Shown piece by piece: positions 42,621-53,450 of a stretch of 64,000 bases of DNA. This DNA comes from Thiocapsa bogorovii. GTDB lineage: Bacteria > Pseudomonadota > Gammaproteobacteria > Chromatiales > Chromatiaceae. Location of the stretch: NCBI RefSeq assembly GCF_021228795.1, contig NZ_CP089309.1:3038001-3102000 (forward strand), read 5' to 3'. Each line of letters begins with the position of its first letter. Position 1 is the first letter of the stretch. A program made the translations under genes and the position numbers. The notes under the pieces were generated by a model. That model was given only the letters and a program-made list of their open reading frames with translations. It ran no database searches and was not told the origin of the DNA.

Positions 42621-44108
42621 ATGATGTCCGGCAGACAAGCCCTCGGCGAGATCGATCAGGCTGTCGACGAGGCACGCGCCCGGGTCGCTGCGGTGGAGGC
42701 CCAGGTCGAGGCCGCAGAGCAAGAATTGCAGGCGCAACGCCGTGGGCAGCTCGAAGACTACAAGGCGCTCGCACAGTTTCGCGTCGGATTGCTTGCCGAC
42801 AACGGGTTGCTCGCACACTTGAACCAATCCGAGCAGCAGGTCGGGGCGTTTCTGGACCAACGCGAGACCGCGCTGACGCTGCTGAAAGAACAGATCCAAT
42901 TTGCGGAGTCCGCGCTCCGAGGCCTGGAATCGGAGCGCAGCGAGCAGGCGAATCGGGTCGACGTCGCGGTTCGGGCGGCGGACGCAGCCGAGGCCCGTAC
43001 GCAGGCCCGGCTCGCCGGCGACACCGCCTACAAGGCTCGGCTCGAACGGGCGACCGAGGCCGAACGCAAGGCCGCGCACGCCGCCGAGAAGGCAGACGGC
43101 AGCAACGAGGAACGCGAATCAAAGGGCGCCTCTTACCGAGAAGATCCGCTCTTCATGTATCTTTGGAAACGCCGATATGGCCAGCCCGACTACAGGTCGT
43201 GGGGGCTGACCCGATGGCTCGACGGCAAGGTTGACGGCTTGATCGGCTATGCGGACGCCAGTGCGAACTACTCCCGTTTGAACGAGATCCCCGAACGCCT
43301 GCGCGAGCACGCCACTGCGCTCGCGGCCGCCGCCGAATCCGAGATTGCAGCCCTGAAGGCAACCGACGAAGCTGCACGTGTCGAGGACGGGATCCCGGCC
43401 CTCGAAGCCGAGATCGTCGAAGCACAGGCGGCGCTCGACGCCGTTGACCAGCGTGTCGCCGAAGCGCAGAGCGACCTCCAGGGTCTGGAGGTGCGCAAAG
43501 CCTTCTACGCCGCCGGTCAGGACGAATACAGTGCCAAGGCGCTCGAGCTCATGACGTCCGAGCTGCAGCGCGAAGACCTGATGGAGCTGCGTCGCGAGGC
43601 ACTGATCACCCCCTTCCCGGAAGACGACCTGATCGTCGCCCGCCTCCTGGAGCGAGAGGACGAGCGGCGTCGACTCGATGGTGCGCTGAAGACGCTGCGG
43701 GAGTCGCTCGTGCAGGCCCGCCAGCGGTTCGACGAGCTCGAAACCTTGCGGACGGACTTCAAACGCAACCGATACGACCGTGCCGACTCCCAATTCGGCA
43801 ACGAGGCCATGATCGCGATGATGCTCGGGCAGTTTCTGAACGGGGTCCTGGACCGACGCAACCTCTGGCGTGTCATGCAGGAGCAACAGCGCTATCGTCC
43901 GGAGCGCTCCGATCCCGGTTTCGGCTCCGGCGCCTTCCGTCGCGGTACCGTCTGGAACGGTGGTCTCGGCGATGCACGTCGCCAAGGCGATATCTTCGGC
44001 GGTTTGGGCCGCGGCAGCGCCGGGCGCGCCGGCGGCAGGAGCGGGGGCGGGGGTGCCGGGAAGCGCGGCGGGAGCAGCGGCGGCTTTCGCACCGGCGGGG
44101 GCTTCTGA
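42621..44108 (+). CDS. Coiled-coil protein with Gly-rich tail
   Basis: 495 residues. Two long coiled-coil blocks (about 8-165 and 225-400; e.g. VEAQVEAAEQELQAQRRGQL, LEAEIVEAQAALDAVDQRVA) flank a compact segment (DPLFMYLWKRRYGQPDYRSW). The C-terminal about 60 residues are Gly/Arg/Ser-rich and end GGFRTGGGF. No signal peptide. The ATG at 42621 is preceded at 7 nt by GGAG (42610-42613). Third gene of the TelA-like operon; a structural or scaffold role at the membrane is possible, otherwise unknown. Confidence 0.8.
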   Translation: MMSGRQALGEIDQAVDEARARVAAVEAQVEAAEQELQAQRRGQLEDYKALAQFRVGLLADNGLLAHLNQSEQQVGAFLDQRETALTLLKEQIQFAESALRGLESERSEQANRVDVAVRAADAAEARTQARLAGDTAYKARLERATEAERKAAHAAEKADGSNEERESKGASYREDPLFMYLWKRRYGQPDYRSWGLTRWLDGKVDGLIGYADASANYSRLNEIPERLREHATALAAAAESEIAALKATDEAARVEDGIPALEAEIVEAQAALDAVDQRVAEAQSDLQGLEVRKAFYAAGQDEYSAKALELMTSELQREDLMELRREALITPFPEDDLIVARLLEREDERRRLDGALKTLRESLVQARQRFDELETLRTDFKRNRYDRADSQFGNEAMIAMMLGQFLNGVLDRRNLWRVMQEQQRYRPERSDPGFGSGAFRRGTVWNGGLGDARRQGDIFGGLGRGSAGRAGGRSGGGGAGKRGGSSGGFRTGGGF

Positions 44109-44184
44109 TGCCATCCCTGCGGCGACGCCTTTAGGTCGCCCGGTATCGCGCCTGTTCCGGTTGTCGTGCTGACGAGATCGTATC

Positions 44185-45057
44185 CTGCTCGAGCGCATCC
44201 TCCTCATCGTCCTGCCGCTGTTCGCCGTCGTCGCGGTCGGGTTTTTCTATGCCCGACGTCACCGCCCGGACATGCGCGCGGCAACCGCGCTCAACATGGA
44301 TGTCTTCGTACCTGCGCTTGTCTTCTCGGCGCTCGCATCGAAGGACGCCGACCTCGCCGCCTACGGACTACTGGCCTTTGCCGGCGTCGCGCTCGTGCTG
44401 GGGTCCGGTCTCATCGCGTGGCCGATCGCCCGACTGAGCGGCATCGCGGTGCGCACCTTCGTTCCGCCCATGATGTTCCTCAACTCGGGCAACATGGGCA
44501 TCCCCTTGCTTGTGCTCGCCTTCGGCGAGCAGGCGATGCCGGCGGCGGTGGTGCTCTTCCTGATCGAGAACGTTCTGCACTTTTCGCTCGGCACCCGGAT
44601 GCTCGACCGATATGCGGACATCCTCGGTGTTCTGCGCACCCCGGTGATGCTGGCCTGCATCGCCGGACTCGCCGTCAACCTCTCAGGCGTTTCCCTGCCG
44701 GAGGTGATCACCCGGCCGGTGGACATGCTCGGACAGGTCTCGATCCCGCTCATGCTCTTCACCCTGGGCGTGCGTCTCGTCGACGTCAACCTCGCGGACT
44801 GGCGTGTCGGACTGCTCGGCGCCGTGATCCGGCCGACCGTCGGCGCCCCGCTGGCCTGGGCGATCGCCCTTGTCCTTGCTCTGCCCCCCGAGCAGGCCAG
44901 TATCCTGATCGTGTTCGCTGCACTGCCGCCAGCGGTGCTCAACGCCATCTTCGCAGAGCGCTATGCCCAAGAGCCCGAGCGGGTCGCCTCCATCGTACTC
45001 CTCGGCAATGCCGCCGCCCTGATCACGCTTCCGGCTGTCCTGCTGTTGGTGCTCTGA
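44185..45057 (+). CDS. AEC-family (auxin efflux carrier-like) transporter
   Basis: About 290 residues with 9-10 membrane helices. Family features are NMDVFVPALVFSALASKD and FLNSGNMGIPLLVLAFGE in the first half, and PLMLFTLGVRL and FAALPPAVLNAIFAERY in the second. Substrates are usually organic anions. The first ATG in frame (44272) would cut off the first membrane helix, whose codons (LERILLIVLPLFAVVAVGFF) are plainly present upstream. No ATG, GTG or TTG starts that stretch; the frame is closed by a stop at 44170-44172. A CTG at 44185 would give the family-like start (M)LERILLIVLP, so I annotate that. Confidence 0.8.
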   Translation: MLERILLIVLPLFAVVAVGFFYARRHRPDMRAATALNMDVFVPALVFSALASKDADLAAYGLLAFAGVALVLGSGLIAWPIARLSGIAVRTFVPPMMFLNSGNMGIPLLVLAFGEQAMPAAVVLFLIENVLHFSLGTRMLDRYADILGVLRTPVMLACIAGLAVNLSGVSLPEVITRPVDMLGQVSIPLMLFTLGVRLVDVNLADWRVGLLGAVIRPTVGAPLAWAIALVLALPPEQASILIVFAALPPAVLNAIFAERYAQEPERVASIVLLGNAAALITLPAVLLLVL

Positions 45058-45114
45058 ACGTCGTCGTGCTCGCGACGGGCGGTGGTCGTCGGACGGCTCG
45101 GATCCAACAGATCC

Positions 45115-45354
45115 AACCAGAGCGGCAGGCCGTGAGACTAGGCGATCTGCGAGCCTGGCAATCACGTCCCGCTGCGGTCGGGTGTCGAGCAACTCGGCCG
45201 GGGTCACCCTCGTGCCGAGCGAAGCGCGAAGGAGTGCGCCGGCGAGACAGGCAACCGAATCCGAATCACCCCGGATCCGCGCGGCCTTCTCGATCCCCAG
45301 ACCCGGATCCTCCGGCAAGAGCCGAGGCCGAGCTGCAATCGCCGACCGCGACAT
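45115..45354 (-). pseudogene. Remnant of an ADP-ribosylglycohydrolase gene
   Basis: The minus strand encodes GLGIEKAARIRGDSDSVACL followed by AGALLRASLGTR, which matches the C-terminal metal-binding GDTDT...GA motif of ADP-ribosylglycohydrolases (DraG type), and then PQRDVIARLADRL. An in-frame stop stands just upstream (45361-45363), and downstream the frame runs on without a family-like end into antisense of the AEC gene. Only a fragment of about 70 codons is recognisable. Confidence 0.5.
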
Positions 45355-45465
45355 GGGCCGTCATGAGAAATACATCCCGTTCGGTCGAGTCAACGAGGAC
45401 AACGGCGCGCTGTAGCTGGCCTTAGGAAGCTCCGCCAACACCAGCGCCCGGGTGTCGAGGTAGGA
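45355..45465. other. Rest of the gap between the AEC and CIA30-like genes
   Basis: I see no gene. The stretch probably contains further decayed sequence of the glycohydrolase remnant (LVDSTERDVFLMTAHVAV in another minus frame). Confidence 0.3.
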
Positions 45466-46077
45466 TCAATCGATCTTTCGATGATAGAAACCGACCTCGG
45501 CGATACAGACATCCGCATGAAAGACCCGACCGATGCCGAGGATCCCGAGCTTGGTCAGTCGGCGGGTATCCAGCCGCTGGACCAGCCGATGTGGCTCGAA
45601 GGAGTCGAAGGGCAGATACACCTCGCGCCATTCGGGTCCGGCGACGAAGGTGGCGCGATAGGATTGCCAGGGCAGCAAGGTCGCCGTGGATTTCAGATGG
45701 AGGTTGTAGACCTCCCGATTGCCGTGTACAAGGAGCCGAATCCCGTCGAATGCGCTCGCATCCAGCCCGGTTGCGGGAGCGCCCGGCGGGGTCAGATCCA
45801 GGATCGCCTGTACGAAACCACCGTTGTTTGCAAGGCTGACCTCGCCGGCGAGACACAGCGCCTGCCGACCATCGACGACGCGCCGCCCGATGGCGCCTTC
45901 GGAGCGCCCGCCCATCACCTGATCGGTCACGGCACGCCAGGGCGTACCCAGTGCCGATAGACCGTCCGGGCGGGTGAAATCGTCGATCAGACCGTCGTCG
46001 GCAGAGGATGGATTGAGGATACCGAGCATGAGCAGCAACCCCGCGATGATGGAACCGAGAGAGTGACCTTGATACAT
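45466..46077 (-). CDS. CIA30-like secreted protein
   Basis: 203 residues with an N-terminal hydrophobic signal (SLGSIIAGLLLMLGILNPSS). The mature part, DDFTRPDGLSALGTPWRAVT and DQVMGGRSEGAIGR, then YNLHLKS, SYRATFVAGPEWREVYLPFD and KLGILGIGR, is the CIA30 fold, a galactose-binding-like jelly roll first known from a complex I assembly factor. Bacterial secreted members have no proven role. The ATG at 46077 gives a normal signal peptide. Divergent from the DUF192 gene. Confidence 0.82.
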   Translation of the reverse strand: MYQGHSLGSIIAGLLLMLGILNPSSADDGLIDDFTRPDGLSALGTPWRAVTDQVMGGRSEGAIGRRVVDGRQALCLAGEVSLANNGGFVQAILDLTPPGAPATGLDASAFDGIRLLVHGNREVYNLHLKSTATLLPWQSYRATFVAGPEWREVYLPFDSFEPHRLVQRLDTRRLTKLGILGIGRVFHADVCIAEVGFYHRKID

Positions 46078-46120
46078 TGACCCGTGAAAAGCTAGGTGAT
46101 TCTTGACATCACCCAACCGG

Positions 46121-46621
46121 ATGGCCCCAATGACCGCCCGACCGAGCTACCTCTACCTCGCTATGCTGTCCGCCGCTGCGGCGCTTTGGTTTTCCATGAC
46201 GCTCGCGATCGGGGATGCGCCGGCGACCGAGCCCCAATACCTGCCGGTCTCGGCTAAGGCCGAGGTGGGCTCCGCGACCATCCTGCTGGAGGTCGCGCGC
46301 ACTCCGCAGGAGCGCGCACGGGGCCTCATGTTCAGACCGACCCTTCCGGACGATCGCGGGATGCTCTTCCCCGCCGATCCATCGCGCCCGATCCGGATGT
46401 GGATGAAGAATGTTCCGGTTCCGCTCGACCTGATCTTCATCTACCAAGGTCGGGTCGTGGCATTGGCAGAGCAGGTGCCGCCCTGTGTCGAGGCGTCCTG
46501 TCCGAGCTACGGCCCCTTCAAGCGAGCGGTCGATCAGGTGCTCGAGCTGCGGGCGGGGCGTGCCGCCGAGTTGGGGCTGCGCGCGGGCGATCCGATTCGA
46601 ATCACCGACATGGCCCCGTAG
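46121..46621 (+). CDS. DUF192-family exported protein
   Basis: About 166 residues. A signal or anchor helix (YLYLAMLSAAAALWFSMTLA) precedes the DUF192 domain, recognised by VARTPQERARGLMFRPTLPD, RGMLFPADPSRPIRMWMKN, VPVPLDLIFI and VLELRAGRAAELGLRAGDPI. Function of the family is unknown. An ATG at 46130 is equally possible as start. Confidence 0.85.
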   Translation: MAPMTARPSYLYLAMLSAAAALWFSMTLAIGDAPATEPQYLPVSAKAEVGSATILLEVARTPQERARGLMFRPTLPDDRGMLFPADPSRPIRMWMKNVPVPLDLIFIYQGRVVALAEQVPPCVEASCPSYGPFKRAVDQVLELRAGRAAELGLRAGDPIRITDMAP

Positions 46622-46704
46622 GCGAAAAGGGCCGATCTAACGTCGTCCGATCTCCTCGAGGCGTTCGAGCCTTGCGGGGCTGTGTCCGGGCTGGACTGCC
46701 GCAG

Positions 46705-47301
46705 TCAGTCTCCTTCACGCCCCCCATGCTCGAAATCCACCTTATCGTAGATCTCCTGCATCGCGACCCGGCACCCGAGAGAGGCAAAGACCACCTCCGT
46801 ATCGAGACCCTCGGTCTCGCTCAGCACCCAACGAGCGTCGGGCTGGCGGGTAAAGATCTCGACCAGCGGCTGATCCTGGCTCACCAGTACGTGTTCTTGG
46901 AGGCTTGGCAGTCGGCGATAGGTCGCGAACTTGCCGCCGCGATCGTAGGCCTCGGTCGAACCGGACAGGACCTCGACAATCAGCGCGGGGTTCAGCAGCA
47001 CATCCTGCCGATCGTCATGGAACCGAGGCGGTTCGCAGAGTGCGGTCAGATCCGGATACGTCGCGGCATTCGCCGCTTCGATGCGGACCCGCATGTCGCT
47101 CGGCAGCACATGACAGGGTCTGCCCTTCAGCCGGGCGCGCAGCTCGCTTCCCAGATTGAGCACGAGCAGGTTGTGATTGAAGGAGGCGCCCGTCATCGCG
47201 AAGACCTCGCCGTTCACATACTCGTGCTTGGCGCCGCGCGCCGCACGCTCGGCAGCGAGGTAGTCCTCGAATCCATACTGCGACTGGGTCTTAATCGTCA
47301 T
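46705..47301 (-). CDS. Uma2-family putative endonuclease (DUF820)
   Basis: 198 residues. FEDYLAAERAARGAKHEYVN and GEVFAMTGASFNHNLLVLNL, followed by YPDLTALCEPP and NPALIVEVLSGSTEAYDRGG, FATYRRLPSLQEHVLVSQD, define the Uma2 family with a restriction-endonuclease-like PD-(D/E)xK core (D in YPDLTAL, E in IVEVLS). These genes are very frequent in cyanobacteria and occur scattered in purple sulfur bacteria; their targets are unknown. No partner gene is adjacent. Confidence 0.88.
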   Translation of the reverse strand: MTIKTQSQYGFEDYLAAERAARGAKHEYVNGEVFAMTGASFNHNLLVLNLGSELRARLKGRPCHVLPSDMRVRIEAANAATYPDLTALCEPPRFHDDRQDVLLNPALIVEVLSGSTEAYDRGGKFATYRRLPSLQEHVLVSQDQPLVEIFTRQPDARWVLSETEGLDTEVVFASLGCRVAMQEIYDKVDFEHGGREGD

Positions 47302-47342
47302 CGACCTTGGTCCGTTCGGTTGTCGCCGCCTGATCCTTCAGG

Positions 47343-48419
47343 CTACAAAAGTCCGGTCAGAGCGCTTAGAAAGGCGGCGTTCTCCTCGGCCCGACCGACT
47401 GTCACCCGCAGACATTCATCCAGCGTGGGGTGCGCGCCGTTGAGGTTCTTGATCAGGATACCCTGAGCCTTCAGCCCCTCGAAGAGGATGTCGGCGCGAC
47501 CCTCGCCGACACGCATCAGGATGAAATTGGCCTCGCTCGGATAGGCGTGGACGCCGTTCAGGGTCGAGAGGGCCGTCTGGAGACGCTGGCGTTCGGCTCG
47601 AATCATCCGTGCCTGCTCGTCGAGGAGCGGTTTGTGTCTCAGGGCAAAGGCCGCGGATGCCTGGGTCAAGACGTTGATGTTGTAAGGCAGGCGCACCTTG
47701 TCGATCTGCTCGAGCCAGGCCGGCGGACCGACCAGATAACCGAGCCGGATCCCGGCCAGCCCCATCTTCGAGACCGTGCGCATGACCAGGAGGTTCTGCC
47801 AGTCGCCGAGTAGACCCAGGAAGCTGCAATCGGTGAAGGGCGCGTAGGCCTCGTCGACGATGACCAGGCCCGGTGCCGCCTCGATGATGCGCACCATGTC
47901 GTCTGAATCGAAGCGATTGCCGGTCGGGTTGTTCGGATAGGCCAGATAGATCAACGCCGGCTGCTCGCGCTCGATGGCGTCGAGCATGACCGGAAGATCG
48001 ATCGAGAAGTCGTCCGAGCGCAAAGGCACGCCGACATAGTCCATGCCGGCGAAGCAGGCGATCATGCGGTACATGACGAAGCCTGGGTCGAGCGACAGGA
48101 CCTTCCGACCGGGCTGGGCGACCGCGATGGCGAGCATCTGGATCAACTCGTCGGAGCCGTTGCCCAAGAGCAAACCCATGTCCGACGGAATGCCCATCGC
48201 TTGGCGCAAGGCCGCTTGGACCGCCGTACCCTGCGGGTCCGGATAGCGGTTCAGGGCGAGGTCGTGCATGCCCTCGAGCCATTCGGCCTTAAGTGTATCC
48301 GGCCAACCGTAGGGGTTCTCCATGGCATCGAGCTTGATCAGTCCCGCCGGATCGGGGACATGGTAGGCCGACAGGGCACGAATATCGGGACGAATGAGCT
48401 GGGTGATCAGGTCAATCAT
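47343..48419 (-). CDS. hisC: Histidinol-phosphate aminotransferase
   Basis: 358 residues; PLP-dependent step of histidine synthesis (imidazole-acetol phosphate to histidinol phosphate). Motifs: LDAMENPYGWPDTLKAEWLE, LLGNGSDELIQMLAIA, YLAYPNNPTGNRF, VIVDEAYAPF and the PLP lysine in MRTVSKMGLAGIRLGYLVG. Its start lies 18 bp after the hisD stop, so the order hisG-hisD-hisC forms an operon behind murA. Confidence 0.95.
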   Translation of the reverse strand: MIDLITQLIRPDIRALSAYHVPDPAGLIKLDAMENPYGWPDTLKAEWLEGMHDLALNRYPDPQGTAVQAALRQAMGIPSDMGLLLGNGSDELIQMLAIAVAQPGRKVLSLDPGFVMYRMIACFAGMDYVGVPLRSDDFSIDLPVMLDAIEREQPALIYLAYPNNPTGNRFDSDDMVRIIEAAPGLVIVDEAYAPFTDCSFLGLLGDWQNLLVMRTVSKMGLAGIRLGYLVGPPAWLEQIDKVRLPYNINVLTQASAAFALRHKPLLDEQARMIRAERQRLQTALSTLNGVHAYPSEANFILMRVGEGRADILFEGLKAQGILIKNLNGAHPTLDECLRVTVGRAEENAAFLSALTGLL

Positions 48420-48437
48420 GGGCGTCTCGCGAAGATC

Positions 48438-49766
48438 CTAGGATAAACCCGGCTCGGCCGCCGGCTCCACCGCGCCGCGATATTCGGCGGAGCGTGCATG
48501 TGCGGTGAGCCCCTCCCCTCGGGCCAAGACCGAAGCCGTCTTGGCCAACTGCGCCGCGCCGGCGGCCGAGGCCATGATGAGGCTGGATCGTTTCTGAAAG
48601 TCGTAGACGCCCAGGGGGGATGAAAACCGTGCGGTGCGCGAGGTCGGCAAGACATGGTTCGGCCCGGCGCAATAGTCGCCGATGGCTTCGGCGGTGTAAC
48701 GCCCCATGAAGATGGCGCCGGCATGTCGGATCCGGCCCACGATGGCCTGTGGGTCTTCGACGGACAGCTCCAGATGCTCTGGTGCGATCCGGTTGGCGAC
48801 GGCGATGGCATCGTCCAGGTCTCGCGCCAGGATCATCGCACCGCGCCCGCGTAAGGCGGTCGCAATGATGGTCTCGCGCTCCATGCTCGGCAGCAGCCGT
48901 TCGATGCTCGCGGCGACCCGATCCAGGAAGTCCGCATCCCAGCTCAACAGGATGGATTGAGCATCCTCGTCGTGCTCAGCTTGCGAGAACAGGTCCATGG
49001 CGATCCAGTCCGGATCCGTCGCGCCGTCGCAGACGACCAGGATCTCCGAAGGACCGGCGACCATGTCGATGCCGACCTGCCCGAAGACGGCGCGTTTTGC
49101 CGTCGCCACATAGATGTTGCCGGGCCCGACGATCTTGTCGACACCCGGGATGGTCTCGGTCCCGAAGGCGAGTGCGGCGACCGCTTGCGCCCCGCCGACG
49201 GCGAAGGCGCGATCCGTTCCGGCGACATGGGCCGCAGCCAGGACCAGCTCGTTGAGCTCCCCATCCGGTGTGGGGACGACCATGATCAGCTCGCCGACAC
49301 CGGCGACCTTGGCGGGGATGGCGTTCATGAGGACCGAGGAGGGATAGGCGGCCTTGCCGCCCGGCACGTAGAGCCCGACACGATCCAGTGGCGTGACCTG
49401 CTGACCCAGCAGGGTCCCGTCGGCCTCGGTGTAGCTCCAGCTTTCGAGCTTCTGGTGCTCGGCGTAGGCACGAATGCGCGCGGCAGCTGTTTCGAGTGCC
49501 TCGCGTTGCGCCGCCGGAATGCGCCCCCAGGCCGCTTCCAGTCGCGCCCGCGGGATCTCGAGATCGGCCGCGCACGCCGGTGTCCAGCGGTCGAAGCGCG
49601 TCGTGTAGTCGAGCAGTGCGGTATCACCGCGGGTGCGCAGATCACGGATGATGGATGCAACCGTCTCCTGGACCCGGTCGTCCGAGACCGAGTCCCAGGC
49701 GAGCAAGCCATCCAAGACGGCGTGGAAGTCAGGGTCCGTCGTCGAGAGACGTCTGATGGTGCTCAC
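48438..49766 (-). CDS. hisD: Histidinol dehydrogenase
   Basis: 442 residues; zinc- and NAD-dependent oxidation of histidinol to histidine, the last two steps of the pathway. Motifs include [69 protein letters not shown] and [15 protein letters not shown], with the zinc-ligand residues of the family. Starts 6 bp after the hisG stop. Confidence 0.97.
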   Translation of the reverse strand: MSTIRRLSTTDPDFHAVLDGLLAWDSVSDDRVQETVASIIRDLRTRGDTALLDYTTRFDRWTPACAADLEIPRARLEAAWGRIPAAQREALETAAARIRAYAEHQKLESWSYTEADGTLLGQQVTPLDRVGLYVPGGKAAYPSSVLMNAIPAKVAGVGELIMVVPTPDGELNELVLAAAHVAGTDRAFAVGGAQAVAALAFGTETIPGVDKIVGPGNIYVATAKRAVFGQVGIDMVAGPSEILVVCDGATDPDWIAMDLFSQAEHDEDAQSILLSWDADFLDRVAASIERLLPSMERETIIATALRGRGAMILARDLDDAIAVANRIAPEHLELSVEDPQAIVGRIRHAGAIFMGRYTAEAIGDYCAGPNHVLPTSRTARFSSPLGVYDFQKRSSLIMASAAGAAQLAKTASVLARGEGLTAHARSAEYRGAVEPAAEPGLS

Positions 49767-49772
49767 GGATGC

Positions 49773-50474
49773 TCAACTCCCCGGTCCACGCGACCGATCC
49801 GAATGGGTTTGGGCCGATTGGTTTGGTGTCGATCGGCCGGCGACGGCCTCGCGCAGCGCGCCCAGCAAGGCCGTCACCGCCCCATGTTTCATCTTCCAGG
49901 ATGCCTTGTTCACTACCAGGCGCGAGCTGATGTCGGCGATATGCTCGAGCGGGACAAGCCCGTTGGCCTTCAGGGTGTTGCCGCTCTCGACCAGATCGAC
50001 GATGCGATCCGAGAGCTGGACCAGGGGCGCCAGCTCCATCGAGCCGTAGAGCTTGATGATCTCGACCTGCTCGCCCTTGGAGGCGTAATAGCGCTCGGCG
50101 CTCTTCACATATTTGGTTGCGATGCGAAGCCGCCGTGTCGTCGGTGCCGCAACGTCCGGCAGACCGGCGACCATCAGCCGGCAGCGCGCGATACCCAGGT
50201 CGAGCGGCTCGTAGAGCCCTTCGCCCCCGTGCTCGAGCAACACATCCTTGCCCGATACGCCCAGATCCGCAGCGCCGTATTGGACATAGGTGGGCACGTC
50301 GCTCGCGCGAATAATGAGAAAGCGTACGTGCGCCATGTTGGTCTCGAGGATCAGCTTGCGGCTGGTCTCGGGGTCGTCGAGCGGCTCGATCCCGGCATGG
50401 GCCAAGAGCGGCAGGGTCTCGTCGAAGATTCGGCCCTTGGAGAGCGCGATGGTAAGCGGCGTGTCGAGACTCAT
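49773..50474 (-). CDS. hisG: ATP phosphoribosyltransferase, short form
   Basis: 233 residues; first step of histidine synthesis, condensing ATP and [44 protein letters not shown] and [15 protein letters not shown] mark the catalytic domain. The length lacks the C-terminal regulatory domain of long HisG, so this is the short form, which needs HisZ as regulatory subunit; hisZ is not in this window. The last about 20 residues are a polar extension. Confidence 0.95.
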   Translation of the reverse strand: MSLDTPLTIALSKGRIFDETLPLLAHAGIEPLDDPETSRKLILETNMAHVRFLIIRASDVPTYVQYGAADLGVSGKDVLLEHGGEGLYEPLDLGIARCRLMVAGLPDVAAPTTRRLRIATKYVKSAERYYASKGEQVEIIKLYGSMELAPLVQLSDRIVDLVESGNTLKANGLVPLEHIADISSRLVVNKASWKMKHGAVTALLGALREAVAGRSTPNQSAQTHSDRSRGPGS

Positions 50475-50516
50475 GATGTCGCTGTCCTTATTGGCGCCTG
50501 TGGCCCCTATGGGTTC

Positions 50517-51881
<1,365 letters not shown>

Positions 51882-52048
51882 AGATATTAAAAAATATAAT
51901 CATTTTAAATAGCGTCCCCGCCGAGAGCGATGGATACACAAGATGAAGGCCCAGGAACGTTTGGGTGACGAGCTCGGAGGCGGGATTGCACAACGCGCGT
52001 TCTCGGGGCAAAGCCACCCGGCCATCGACCCCGAGCGGCTCCGGAGCC

Positions 52049-52363
52049 TCAGCGACCGATGGCGGATTCCATCGGCAGGAGTGTGGCGAGGTTCGACACG
52101 GCAGCGATTCGCGCCAGCGAATCCGGCAGGTTTCGATAAGTCACCCGGGCGCCGCGCGCACGGGCAACGTCAAGCCACTCCAGCAATAGGGCGAGCCCGG
52201 CGCTGTTCGCGGACTCCACGCCGGCGAGATCGATATCGACCGACGCATCACGTTTGAACAAAGCGATCCCGCTGACGGCGATACGATTGACTGTGGAGAA
52301 GTCCAAGACGCCGTTGAGAGCGTAACGCCCCTCGCCGAGGGGCGTCAGTCGCGCCTCCTTCAT
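52049..52363 (-). CDS. mlaB: STAS-domain protein MlaB
   Basis: 104 residues with the STAS fold pattern: LDFSTVNRIAVSGIALF, SVDIDLAGVESANSAGLALL and VTYRNLPDSLARIAAVSNLA. MlaB binds the ATPase MlaF in the inner-membrane phospholipid transporter. The start overlaps the end of mlaC by 4 bp. In many relatives an ibaG/bolA gene stands between mlaB and murA; I see none here. Confidence 0.9.
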   Translation of the reverse strand: MKEARLTPLGEGRYALNGVLDFSTVNRIAVSGIALFKRDASVDIDLAGVESANSAGLALLLEWLDVARARGARVTYRNLPDSLARIAAVSNLATLLPMESAIGR

Positions 52364-52977
52364 TCTCGCGTCCGTGTGTTCATCTCGCCGAGCTTTGCGA
52401 TCAGGCCGTCGATCCCGCCTTGGCGGATCTCGTTTGCGAAGCTCGTGCGGTAGTTCCCGACCAGGCTGGCGTTGTTGATGACCACGTCGTACACCTTCCA
52501 GTTTCCGGCGTTGTTGTGCATCCGATAGTCGACCGGGATCGGCGCGGAACCGGGCGAGAGGATCTCCGTGGAGACGGTGACGGTGGAGGGCTGGCGACCC
52601 GGCTTGATCGGCAGGTAGCGGATCTCCTCACCCGAATAGCTCAGGATCGAGCGCGCATAGGTCCGAATCAGCACCTGTTTGAAGCCGTTGACCAGCGCAC
52701 GCTGCTGCGCAGGTGTCGCATCGCGCCAGGATTGCCCGACCGCGCCTTGCGTAATGCGCTCGAAATCGAAATGCGGCGCGACCCCGCTCTCGATCATCCC
52801 GAAGATCAGCGAAGGATTGCGGTCGACCTCCGAGCGGCGCGCTTCGAGCGTCTTCAGCATAGTCTCGGTGGTCCGTTTGACCAGAGCCGTCGCGTCGTCG
52901 GCATAGGCAAATGAGGCGCCCGACCAAAGCACTCCAAGTAAGGTCAAGAGAAAGAGGAAGGAACGTCGAATCGGCAT
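52360..52977 (-). CDS. mlaC: Periplasmic phospholipid carrier MlaC
   Basis: 205 residues with a signal peptide (FLFLLTLLGVLWSGASFAYA). ITQGAVGQSWRDATPAQQRA, RSILSYSGEEIRYLPIKPGR and WKVYDVVINNASLVGNYR are the MlaC family core. It ferries phospholipids between MlaA at the outer membrane and the MlaFEDB complex. It abuts mlaD (1-bp overlap). Confidence 0.94.
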   Translation of the reverse strand: MPIRRSFLFLLTLLGVLWSGASFAYADDATALVKRTTETMLKTLEARRSEVDRNPSLIFGMIESGVAPHFDFERITQGAVGQSWRDATPAQQRALVNGFKQVLIRTYARSILSYSGEEIRYLPIKPGRQPSTVTVSTEILSPGSAPIPVDYRMHNNAGNWKVYDVVINNASLVGNYRTSFANEIRQGGIDGLIAKLGEMNTRTRE

Positions 52978-53450
52978 TAGTCGCCTCCGGCTTTACTGAA
53001 TAGGAATTGTCCGATCATTTGCTCCAAAATCAGGGCCGACTGGGTCTGGGCGATCTCGTCGCCGTCGCGCAGAAACTCCATGCTTCCGCCGGGTTCGAGG
53101 GCGACGTACTGCTCCCCGAGCAGTCCGGCGGTGAAGATGTTCGCAAAGGTGTCGTCCGGGATGGTGTCGGTCGCTGCATCGATGCGCATGGTGACCACCG
53201 CCTCGTAGGTGTCTTTGTCGAAGCTCACGTCCTCGACACGCCCGACACGCACGCCGGCCATGCTCACCGGCGACCTCGCCTTGAGGCTGCCGACGTTGGA
53301 GAAACGTGCGGTCAATCGATAGCCTTCGCTGTTGACTGCCGCGCTCAGGTTGCTGACCTGCATCGCGAGGAAGAACAGGGCCACAAAGCCCACCGCCATG
53401 AAGAGGCCGACCAGGATCTCGATGCCGCGTTGTTTTCCCATACCGATCAT
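52977..53450 (-). CDS. mlaD: MCE-domain protein MlaD
   Basis: 157 residues: one N-terminal membrane helix ([20 protein letters not shown]) and one MCE domain ([52 protein letters not shown]). Forms the hexameric periplasmic ring of the transporter. ATG at 53450 overlaps the mlaE stop (ATGA); an ATG at 53441 is also in frame. Confidence 0.95.
   Translation of the reverse strand: MIGMGKQRGIEILVGLFMAVGFVALFFLAMQVSNLSAAVNSEGYRLTARFSNVGSLKARSPVSMAGVRVGRVEDVSFDKDTYEAVVTMRIDAATDTIPDDTFANIFTAGLLGEQYVALEPGGSMEFLRDGDEIAQTQSALILEQMIGQFLFSKAGGD

Noticed and set aside
45182-45415. 77-codon plus-strand open frame
   Set aside because: Arg/Ser-rich, no ribosome site, and opposite the recognisable ADP-ribosylglycohydrolase fragment.
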